This document shows, in pieces, positions 20,256 through 27,411 of a stretch of 64,000 nt of DNA. The DNA lies in the NCBI GenBank assembly GCA_021780105.1, contig JAJXZJ010000077.1:41677-105676 (forward strand), read 5' to 3'. Numbering within the stretch: position 1 is the first letter of the stretch; the number at the start of each line of letters is the position of its first letter. A program made the translations under genes and the position numbers. This stretch comes from a bacterium (GTDB taxonomy: Bacteria > Verrucomicrobiota > Verrucomicrobiia > Limisphaerales > J093). A model generated the notes under the pieces. The model had not been told where the DNA came from and ran no database searches. It was given only the letters and a program-made list of their open reading frames with translations.

Positions 20256-21593
20256 TTACGGCGTGGTGTCGGGCGTCACGCGCGCCGCCGTGGAAAGGCG
20301 ATACGTGTGGCCGTCGGGCGCGAGCAGCGTCGCCTCACCGAGGCACGCGCGGTAGCCGGTCGCCGGCCGGGGCACTTCGACGCTCGTCGTGTCGCCCGGT
20401 TCGACCGCCAGCTCGCGGCTGGTCCACTTGTCGTCGCGAAAGTCGCGGTCGGTCGAGTCCGCGGTCCAAAGCGTGAATTGTTTCACCGGCTGGTTCGCCT
20501 TGACCGTGAGCTTCACGCCGCCGGCGTCGTAATGGAACTGCCAGTCAAGCTTCGGCAACGGCCGGCCTTCCACGATGAATTCGTAAAACGCCGCCAGCGT
20601 CTGCAGCGCCGCCTCGCCGCCGCCCAGGTCGTGGCCCGCGTTTGGAGTTTGAAAAACGATCTTCGGCGAAGGCAGATCATCCCAGTAGAACCGCAGCGCA
20701 TCCACCGTCCAATACGGATCGTTCGTGCCGAGCAGGATCAGTTTCGGCAGGGTGTAGCGCCGGCGATAGGAATACGGGTCCACCCAGCTCCGCAGCTTGA
20801 TCATCGGCGGGTCGTCCATTTGCAGTTGGAGGCCGATCTTCGTGTAGTCGGAGATTTCGTCGCTCTGCTTGCCATAGACCTTCTGCGCCCAGTTCAACTG
20901 CGCCTTCATGTTCAGCATGTCAATGACCATCGGCGCGATGGCCTTGACGCGCGGGTCCACGGCACCGGTCAGCCAGGTGGTCCAGCCGCGCTTGGACGCG
21001 CCGGTGACGACGAACGAATCCACCTTCTGCCCCCATTCCTGCTGCGCGAACTGCTGCAGGGTGTCCATCGCGCGCACGGCGCTTTTGACCATGGGAAACA
21101 GCAGCGGCCAGGTGCGGTCGCCCGTTTTCAGGTATTGCTGAAATGTGTAGGCAATGAGCGCGTCCTCGCGCCGGCCGTCGTAGAGCGGCTGGTTCGGCAC
21201 ATGGTTCAAAATGCCCACCAGCGCGCCGGCGCGCTCGGCGACCATTTTGAACATCAGCGCGTCCTTCGCGTTCGGCCCGTCGTAGCTGCCGCCGGTGATG
21301 AACAGCAGCGCAAAGCGCGGATGCCGCACGTTGTCCGGCCGGATCACCAGCAGGTGGTGGCTCCAGAACTGGCCGCGCCAGGTCTGCGACACCAGCTCCA
21401 GATGCGTCAGCGTGGCGTTGGTGAGGTTCACCTGCTCGTCACGCTTCCAGTTGAAACTGTGATCCGCCTTGTGGACGTAATCTTCCAGCGCGCCGGCGAG
21501 GGCTGACGAGCCCAGCAACCCCGACACCACGATCAACAACAAGGCCGTGTTCCGGCGGAACACCCGGCGGGTGAATAGTTCAGGCGTGCGCAC
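20256..21593 (-). CDS. PhoPQ-activated pathogenicity-related (PqaA) family hydrolase
   Basis: The protein has about 445 residues. After a hydrophobic export segment (ALLLIVVSGLLGSSALAGA) comes a PhoPQ_related domain of alpha/beta-hydrolase fold. The nucleophile elbow is GASKRGW, with the candidate acid in GTNDPYW and the His in NAGHD. No ATG is available near the signal sequence. The GTG at 21593 is chosen, and a second GTG at 21563 is also possible. The substrate is unknown. It forms a tight operon with the phosphoesterase and S4 genes. Confidence 0.82.
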   Translation of the reverse strand: MRTPELFTRRVFRRNTALLLIVVSGLLGSSALAGALEDYVHKADHSFNWKRDEQVNLTNATLTHLELVSQTWRGQFWSHHLLVIRPDNVRHPRFALLFITGGSYDGPNAKDALMFKMVAERAGALVGILNHVPNQPLYDGRREDALIAYTFQQYLKTGDRTWPLLFPMVKSAVRAMDTLQQFAQQEWGQKVDSFVVTGASKRGWTTWLTGAVDPRVKAIAPMVIDMLNMKAQLNWAQKVYGKQSDEISDYTKIGLQLQMDDPPMIKLRSWVDPYSYRRRYTLPKLILLGTNDPYWTVDALRFYWDDLPSPKIVFQTPNAGHDLGGGEAALQTLAAFYEFIVEGRPLPKLDWQFHYDAGGVKLTVKANQPVKQFTLWTADSTDRDFRDDKWTSRELAVEPGDTTSVEVPRPATGYRACLGEATLLAPDGHTYRLSTAARVTPDTTP

Positions 21594-21719
21594 GGCGCGA
21601 TTAGCTGGCAAAGCAAATGGGCTCGTCAAGCCGGAAATATCACCGCGTTCAACCGGCGTTGCCGGCAATTCGAACAACGCTTCGCCGCGCTTCCTCGACG
21701 CTGTCAGCCCCACGCCGCG

Positions 21720-22094
21720 ATGGCCAACGCGCCGGCCGAAACCGTTTCGTTGGCCACGGGAAGGCAACCGTTGATCTCCAACACCGACCAAGGCAGCCCC
21801 AGCGAGGCGTTCTTGGAGGCCGTGGAAGCGGCGGGAGTGGAGGTGAGCATGGAAGGTCGGGGGCGCTGGCTCGACAACCGGTTCATCGAGCGGCCATGGC
21901 GCAGCGTCAAGCAGGAGGACATCCACCGGCAGGACTATGCCGACGGGTTGACCGCGCACCGGGGATTGGCCCGGTGGTTTGGCGATTACAACACGGCCCG
22001 ACCGCACCAAGCCTTGAGCTACGCCACACCGGCCGAGCTGTATCGTTCACCCGAGTCGGAGGGCGCCAAGCCGGCGGCGTGGCGGTGGCGATAG
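21720..22094 (+). pseudogene. IS3-type transposase (OrfB) C-terminal remnant
   Basis: From about 21765 the frame reads like the last third of an IS3-family integrase-core transposase: NTDQGS, then GRGRWLDNRFIERPWRSVKQ, then RGLARWFGDYNTARPHQALS and a TPAELYR tail. The first catalytic Asp region is missing. The second Asp (NTDQGS) and the region of the final Glu survive. No intact terminal inverted repeats are seen. It marks past insertion activity at the left edge of the accessory region. Confidence 0.85.
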
Positions 22095-22159
22095 GGCGAG
22101 ACACCGCCGGCGTCCAACCCTCCGTTCAGACGACAACTTCCCGGATGAACCAAGAAACC

Positions 22160-22321
22160 TCACTTCCTGGCTTCGCAACCGGCCGCGCAGACCACGCCCC
22201 GCCGGGTGGGCGGAGCCCCGACAATGACCGGCCTGCCCCGCCACGCCGCGTGGTCACGCTGCCCGACCGACGCGTAAACCGCATCCATGTCGAGATGGCC
22301 CATGACGCGAAACATGCTCAT
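22160..22321 (-). pseudogene. dinB: DNA polymerase IV (DinB) N-terminal remnant
   Basis: The minus strand encodes about 53 residues from MSMFRVMGHLDMDAVYASVG to VCAAGCEARK and then a stop. This matches the first palm segment of Y-family polymerase IV, including the metal-binding DMDA and the PVIVG and RRGVV stretches. The rest of the roughly 350-residue enzyme is absent. It lies between the transposase remnant and the sensor kinase, and the kinase's open frame overlaps it in antisense, which argues for a later kinase start. Confidence 0.8.
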
Positions 22322-22394
22322 GGCAGGATGCCCAACTTGCGGGTTGGCGCTAGCCAAACCGCCCATCCCTTCGGTAGTCTCTGAATACAACTTT

Positions 22395-25300
22395 GTGAAG
22401 AGATCGCCCTTCATATTACGAGTTGGCCGGACATGTCTGGGCATGCTTCTGCTGACCCTGGCCATGCTCTGCGCGTCCGCCACGACTCCCAAGCGCGTTC
22501 TGCTCATTTATTCGTTCGGGCGCGACTTCGCGCCCTACAATACTTTTTCGGGAGTCCTTCGCACCGAACTGGTCAGCCAGTCGTCGGGGTCGGTGGACAT
22601 TTTCGAGGTGTCTCTCGACTCCGCGCACGGCGGCGACACGGCGCAGGAGGGGCCGTTGTTGGATTACCTGGCCGCCCTGTCCGCTGGGCGGCCTCCGGAC
22701 TTGGTGATCCCCATCGGCGGGCCGGCGGTGCAGTTTGCCCAACGCCACCGGCAGTTGCTGTTTCCCCGCACTCCGTTGCTGATCGCCGGCACCGACCAAC
22801 GCCACATCCGGCAGGCCACGCTCACGCCGAACGACGCGGTGGTGGCGGGGCGGATTGATCTGTCACGCGTCATGCAGAATATCCTGCAGGTAATGCCTGA
22901 AACCACAAATATTGCGGTGGTCGTTGGCGCCAGCCCGCTGGATACATTCTGGGTCAAGGAGATCCGCGCCGAGTGTCAACCGTATACCAATCGGGTGAAT
23001 TTCCTGTGGCTCAATGAGTTCTCCTTCGCGGAAATGCTCAAACGTTGCGCTGCCCTTCCCCCAAGGTCCGCTATCTTCTACGCGCTTCTGGTCATGGATG
23101 CCGAGGGCGTCCCGCAATGGGAAGAGGGTGCCTTGACCCGGTTGCACGATGTCGCCAATGCGCCCATTTTCGGGGTCTTTCAAACCCAACTGGGGCGGGG
23201 GATCGTGGGCGGCCCGCTGATGGACATGGAGGAGATGGGCCGGAATACGGCGGCGGTAGCCACGCGCATCCTTCGCGGAGAGGCGCCGGCCAGCCTCCGG
23301 ATCCCTCCACAGGAGATGGGGGTCCCGCAATTCGACTGGCGGGAACTCCGGCGCAGGGGCATTAGCGAAGCGCGGCTGCCGGCCGGCAGCGTGGTGCGTT
23401 TCCGCCAGCTTGGGATCTGGGAGCGTTATTGGTGGCTGGTTTGCGGAGGGATACTGTTCTGCGCCGCAGAAGCCGCGTTGACCGTCGGTCTGCTGATCAA
23501 CCGGGCCAAACGCCGGGAAGGGGAGGCGGTAGCGGCGCGGGTCGCTGAGCTGTCATCGAGGTTCATCAACCTTCCTGCCGGGACGGTGGACCAGGAAATT
23601 GAGGAGGCGCAACGTGGTGTGTGCGAAAGCATGGGGTTGGATTTGAGCGCGCTTTGGCAGTGGACAGACGGTTCGCCGCGCTATTTCAAGATGACCCATC
23701 TCTATCGTCCGCTGGGAGGCCCACCGATTCCGGAACGATTTGATGCGCAGGAGGTTTTCCCCTGGTGCCTGGAGGAGCTGCTGGCAGGAAAGGTCATTGT
23801 GGTTTCCTCGATGGACGCGTTGCCGCCGGAGGCGGGCCGCGACCGGGAGTCGTGGCTGCATTTCGGCATTAAGTCCAACCTAACGTTTCCGCTGTTGATC
23901 GAGGGCGGGCAACTGATTGGGGGCTTGAGCTTCAACACCGTGCGGAAGGCGCGCTCGTGGCCGAAGGAACTTGTAACCCGGCTGGAATTGGTCGCGCAGC
24001 TCTTTGGCAATGCGCTCGCCCGGAAGCGCGCGGACCAAGAGTTGCGCGAAAGCGAAGCCCGGCTGAGCCTGGCGGCGGATGCGGCCGCGGTGGGTTTGTG
24101 GAGACTGGATCTTGCCACACGCTCGTTTTGGGTCACCAAGAAGACCCGGGAGTTATTCGCGTTTGGGGCGGACGAAGTGGTGACCTACGACCGATTCCTG
24201 AGCGCGGTCCATCCTGCGGATCAGGAATTGGTGCGCCAGGCTGTGCAACAGGTCCTGGCGTCCAAGGGGGAAGTCCAGGTTGAATACCGAATCCTTCAGC
24301 CCGACGGGCGGGTGCAGTGGATGCACTCGCGGGGCCGCGTCCATGTCAATCCTGCCGGGCAGATCGATTACCTGATGGGAGTCACGGTGGACGTGACTCC
24401 GCGCAGGCAGGCCGAGGAAGCGCGGCGGGAAAGCGAGGCGCGGCTGGCCTCGGCGGTGGAGGTGGCAATGCTCGGGTTTTATGAAATGGGTTCTGATCCC
24501 GGGCAGATTTTTGTAGATGAGCGCCTGCGCTCGCTGCTGGGCTTGACGCCGCAGGACAATCACCGCGTGCAGGAGTTTTGGATTGAACACATCCACCCGG
24601 ATGATGGGGACCGGGTGCAGGAGTTGAGTCGCAGGGTGTTGGGCGGCGAGCTTCAGGGGGTGGCGGTTGAATACCGCTACCAGCATCCAGAGCGGGGTAC
24701 TCTGTGGTTCAGCCACGTCTCGCGGGTGCAGGAGCGGGACGCGACCGGCCAAGTGGTTCGCCGACTCGGGGTGATCCGGGACATCACCGAGCAGCGGCGA
24801 GCGGAGTTGGAAGGCCAGCGGCTGCGCAATAATCTGGCGCATCTGACGCGTGTGCATACGCTGGGTGCGTTGTCAGGCTCGTTGGCCCATGAGTTGAACC
24901 AGCCGCTGGGGATCATTCTCAGCAACGCCCAGGCGGCGCAGGAGCTGCTCACGCAGGAACCGGCGGATACGGCCGAAGTGCAGGCCATCCTCGCGGACAT
25001 CGTGAAGGCGGATCGCCGGGCGGGCGAGGTTATCGAGCGGCTGCGCGCATTGTTCAAAAGCGGGCAGACTTCACTCCAAAAACTCTCTCTCAACGCCGTC
25101 ATTGAAGAAGTGTTGTCCCTGACCCACGCGGAGATCCTCGGTCGCGGCGTCACCATCATTCGTGAACTGGCTCCCGACTTGCCGCTGGTCGCGGGGGATC
25201 GAGTGCAGCTCCAGCAGCTCCTGCTCAACCTCATCCTCAACGCGGCCGACGCCATGGCCGCCAATGCGCCCGGAACGCGTCGGCTTCATCTGCGGACGGT

Positions 25301-25541
25301 GCTACACCTGAACCACGTCCGCGTCTCCGTGCGGGATGAGGGGGAAGGTCTGCCTGCCGATGTGGAGCGCCTTTTCCAGCCGTTGCACAGCACCAAGCCC
25401 CAGGGGTTGGGCATGGGCCTGGCCATCTGCCGGTCCATTATTGGCGCCCATGATGGCCGGCTCTGGGCGGAACTCCACCCCGAGCGCGGTGCCGTTTTCC
25501 ACTTCGAACTGCCTCTGGACGGGGCGGCGGGTAAGTCATGA
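22395..25541 (+). CDS. Hybrid-input sensor histidine kinase (periplasmic-binding, GAF, 2 PAS)
   Basis: The protein has about 1048 residues from a GTG start. Domain order: signal/membrane segment (LGMLLLTLAMLCASA); a periplasmic ABC-substrate-binding-like domain (about 30-330); a membrane helix (YWWLVCGGILFCAAEAALTV, about 345); a GAF-like domain; two PAS/PAC domains; a HisKA box with phospho-acceptor His about 832 in LAHELNQPLG; and an ATPase domain with NLILNAADAM and GLGMGLAICRSI. It probably senses a small extracellular ligand and phosphorylates the regulator at 25538, whose ATG overlaps its stop by 4 bases. Upstream ATGs fall in the dinB remnant and are rejected. Confidence 0.88.
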   Translation: MKRSPFILRVGRTCLGMLLLTLAMLCASATTPKRVLLIYSFGRDFAPYNTFSGVLRTELVSQSSGSVDIFEVSLDSAHGGDTAQEGPLLDYLAALSAGRPPDLVIPIGGPAVQFAQRHRQLLFPRTPLLIAGTDQRHIRQATLTPNDAVVAGRIDLSRVMQNILQVMPETTNIAVVVGASPLDTFWVKEIRAECQPYTNRVNFLWLNEFSFAEMLKRCAALPPRSAIFYALLVMDAEGVPQWEEGALTRLHDVANAPIFGVFQTQLGRGIVGGPLMDMEEMGRNTAAVATRILRGEAPASLRIPPQEMGVPQFDWRELRRRGISEARLPAGSVVRFRQLGIWERYWWLVCGGILFCAAEAALTVGLLINRAKRREGEAVAARVAELSSRFINLPAGTVDQEIEEAQRGVCESMGLDLSALWQWTDGSPRYFKMTHLYRPLGGPPIPERFDAQEVFPWCLEELLAGKVIVVSSMDALPPEAGRDRESWLHFGIKSNLTFPLLIEGGQLIGGLSFNTVRKARSWPKELVTRLELVAQLFGNALARKRADQELRESEARLSLAADAAAVGLWRLDLATRSFWVTKKTRELFAFGADEVVTYDRFLSAVHPADQELVRQAVQQVLASKGEVQVEYRILQPDGRVQWMHSRGRVHVNPAGQIDYLMGVTVDVTPRRQAEEARRESEARLASAVEVAMLGFYEMGSDPGQIFVDERLRSLLGLTPQDNHRVQEFWIEHIHPDDGDRVQELSRRVLGGELQGVAVEYRYQHPERGTLWFSHVSRVQERDATGQVVRRLGVIRDITEQRRAELEGQRLRNNLAHLTRVHTLGALSGSLAHELNQPLGIILSNAQAAQELLTQEPADTAEVQAILADIVKADRRAGEVIERLRALFKSGQTSLQKLSLNAVIEEVLSLTHAEILGRGVTIIRELAPDLPLVAGDRVQLQQLLLNLILNAADAMAANAPGTRRLHLRTVLHLNHVRVSVRDEGEGLPADVERLFQPLHSTKPQGLGMGLAICRSIIGAHDGRLWAELHPERGAVFHFELPLDGAAGKS

Positions 25542-26164
25542 GCACCCCGACCGGCATTGTATATGTTCTGGACGACGAGCCGGAGATGGTCAAATCGCTT
25601 GCACGTTTGCTGCGAGCGAAACGTTTCGATGTCCGCGGCTTCGTCTCGGTTGGCGATTTCCTCAAAGCCTATGGCCCCGAGGAAAGCGCGTGCCTCGTGC
25701 TCGATGTGGCCATGCCGGAACTGGACGGCCTGGAGTTGCAGCGTCGTCTCAGCCGACAAGAAGTGCCGCTCCCCATCATCTTTCTAACCGGTCACGGTGA
25801 CATTCCCATGAGCGTGCGCGCCATCAAGGCCGGGGCAACGGATTTTCTGACGAAGCCCGTGGATGCTGCCGCGCTGGTCGCGGCGGTGCGCGTGGCCCTT
25901 CATGCGGCGGAAACCCGGCGCCAGACCTTCGCTGAGGCCGAGATGTTGAAGGCCCGATTGGCCAGCCTCACGCCGCGCGAGCGGGAAGTAATGGAGCACG
26001 TCGTCGCCGGGCAACTGAACAAGCAGATTGCGGCTGACCTGGGCACCGGGGAACAGAATATCAAGCTGCACCGCGCGCACATCATGGAGAAGATGGGCGT
26101 CGAGTCGCTCGCCGATCTTGTCCGTGCAGCCGAGCGGTTGGGTGTCAGAATACCCGCGAAGTAG
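25538..26164 (+). CDS. FixJ/NarL-type response regulator
   Basis: The protein has 208 residues. The receiver domain has acidic residues LDDEPEM and phospho-acceptor Asp56 (LVLDVAMPELDG). The C-terminal LuxR-type helix-turn-helix is at about 145-200 (LTPREREVMEHVVAGQLNKQ). Translationally coupled to the kinase, it is the only DNA-binding regulator in the accessory region. It is therefore the prime candidate to bind the 18-bp near-palindrome found before the receiver gene at 26988 and the chimera at 33909. Confidence 0.93.
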   Translation: MSTPTGIVYVLDDEPEMVKSLARLLRAKRFDVRGFVSVGDFLKAYGPEESACLVLDVAMPELDGLELQRRLSRQEVPLPIIFLTGHGDIPMSVRAIKAGATDFLTKPVDAAALVAAVRVALHAAETRRQTFAEAEMLKARLASLTPREREVMEHVVAGQLNKQIAADLGTGEQNIKLHRAHIMEKMGVESLADLVRAAERLGVRIPAK

Positions 26165-26187
26165 CCAGTAATCAGCAATCAGTGATG
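26165..26187. repeat. CAGTAATCAG-type repeat
   Basis: Directly after the regulator stop, the sequence CAGTAATCAGCAATCAGTGA is built of CAGTNATCAG-like units. The same unit occurs three times at 35718-35753 inside the porin gene. Such short AT-rich units in high-GC DNA look like a dispersed spacer repeat. Confidence 0.45.
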
Positions 26188-26236
26188 AGGCGCGTTTGCC
26201 GCTGTTCAACGGGGTGGACTGTGGTGGCCTGAGGCC

Positions 26237-26766
26237 GTGAAGGAATTGGCGCAATTGCTCACTGAGATGCAGCGGGCCGGCGTGATCCGAAATTACGCCC
26301 CCTGTTCGGGGCGGTCGCGCAAATGCGCTATCCCGAACCGGTGGCGACGCTCGATGCCGATGTGCTCGTGGCGGTGCCCGCGGCCGACTGAATCGATGCG
26401 CTCAGCGGCATTTATGAGTTTTGCGCCGCCAGGGGCTGCCGGCCCGAAGGCGAGGCGATTCGTGTGGGCGCGTGGCCAGCGCAGTTTGTGCCCGCGTTCA
26501 ACCCCCTCCTCGGCGCCAACCTGGCATTGCCGCAGGGCAAAGGTTTCAGCCCCAACATCCGCGGCGACACGGGCGGATTCGGCGTCGCCTCCGATTTGAC
26601 CTGGCAGGCCTTCCCATACGTGAGCTGGCGATTCACCAAATCGAGCTCGCTCCAGCTCGGCTACCGCTGGCGTTACATGGATTACGAAACCGGCAGCGGC
26701 CATGACCGCTTCAAATACGACGTCCTCAACCAAGGCCCGCAGCTCGGCGTCACCTTCACCTTCTAA
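26237..26766 (+). pseudogene. Chimeric debris: nucleotidyltransferase-like start fused to an outer-membrane protein tail
   Basis: From the GTG at 26237 the frame gives VKELAQLLTEMQRAGVIRNY. Two extra bases in a C-run near 26300 then shift the frame, and the restored frame reads LFGAVAQMRYPEP. A TGA follows at 26389, and the same frame continues to AQFVPAFNP. This resembles a small nucleotidyltransferase-type protein. At about 26505 the sequence changes without a frame break into the C-terminal third of an outer-membrane beta-barrel protein (GKGFSPNIRGDTGGFG, then LGYRWRYMDYETGSG), ending in QLGVTFTF. The N-terminal part of that barrel family is at 47279. No intact product is expected. Confidence 0.75.
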
Positions 26767-26800
26767 CCCGCTCCGAGCGCCGCACCACGCGCGATTCCGC

Positions 26801-26857
26801 GACGACGACCCCGAGTGGGGGCTGCGCTTTAACGTTACTTTCCTGTTCCCGAGGTAG
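26801..26857 (+). pseudogene. Last residues of an outer-membrane transporter
   Basis: The frame reads DPEWGLRFNVTFLFPR and a stop. This closely matches the end of the intact outer-membrane protein at 41626-42537 (GPDWGLRFTVTFLFPK). Only about 16 codons survive, so this is the 3' scar of a paralogous gene. It shows that DNA of the same gene set was once present here. Confidence 0.7.
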
Positions 26858-26931
26858 TCGGCCGCAGTTGGGCACGGAATGACGCAGGAATGTTTTCGCC
26901 CCTCGTCCCTCGCCCCCTCCCTCCTCTGGGC

Positions 26932-26949
26932 ACTATACCAAGGTCTAGT
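26932..26949. promoter_or_regulatory. 18-bp near-palindromic operator candidate, copy 1
   Basis: ACTATACCAAGGTCTAGT is an inverted repeat: ACTATACC on the left and, read on the opposite strand, ACTAGACC on the right, a 7/8 match around AA. An identical copy is at 33853-33870. In both, exactly 38 bases separate it from a regulator ATG. The two-base AG after the element is also shared, while the remaining bases have diverged. Confidence 0.65.
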
Positions 26950-26987
26950 AGCACCACATCGCGGGGTTGCTCCATGATCCCGTTGCG

Positions 26988-27377
26988 ATGCCCATAGCAC
27001 GATCAACGATCGGGGTGCTGGATGACGAACCGGAGATGCGCAAGGCGCTTCACCGATTACTCACCTGCCGGGGCTACCAGGTGGAGGAGTATGCGCGGGG
27101 AGAGGATCTCCTCGACACCGTAAGTGCACATCGGCTGGACTGCCTGTTGCTGGACCTTCAGCTCGAAGGGCTCAACGGGTTTGAAGTGCTTGAAGCTTTC
27201 CTGGACCGGCGGATCAGCCTGCCGGTCATCGTCATTACCGCCCACGACGAACCCGGTACGGCGGATCGGGTGCGCGGTTTGGGCGCCGTCGCTTACCTGA
27301 AGAAGCCGGTCGATCGGGATATTCTTTTGGCCTCCATCTCGGCCGCACTGGCTCACCACGGAACATCGGCGCCATGA
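26988..27377 (+). CDS. Receiver-only response regulator
   Basis: The protein has 129 residues: a single receiver domain with the acid pocket VLDDEPEM, phospho-acceptor Asp56 (LLLDLQLEGLNG) and the conserved Lys in AYLKKPVD. It has no output domain. It could be a phosphate sink or a CheY-like partner for the kinase at 22395. It starts 34 bases before the GRE gene ends its leader, and is preceded by the 18-bp near-palindrome, so it probably heads the GRE operon. The ATG at 26988 is chosen over an upstream TTG. Confidence 0.85.
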   Translation: MPIARSTIGVLDDEPEMRKALHRLLTCRGYQVEEYARGEDLLDTVSAHRLDCLLLDLQLEGLNGFEVLEAFLDRRISLPVIVITAHDEPGTADRVRGLGAVAYLKKPVDRDILLASISAALAHHGTSAP

Positions 27378-27411
27378 TTTAGGCCCACAGGCCGCAAAAG
27401 CCAATACTGCA

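Noticed and set aside
22287..22394. ATG-initiated N-terminal extension of the sensor kinase
   Set aside because: It overlaps the dinB remnant in antisense and adds non-homologous residues before the membrane segment.
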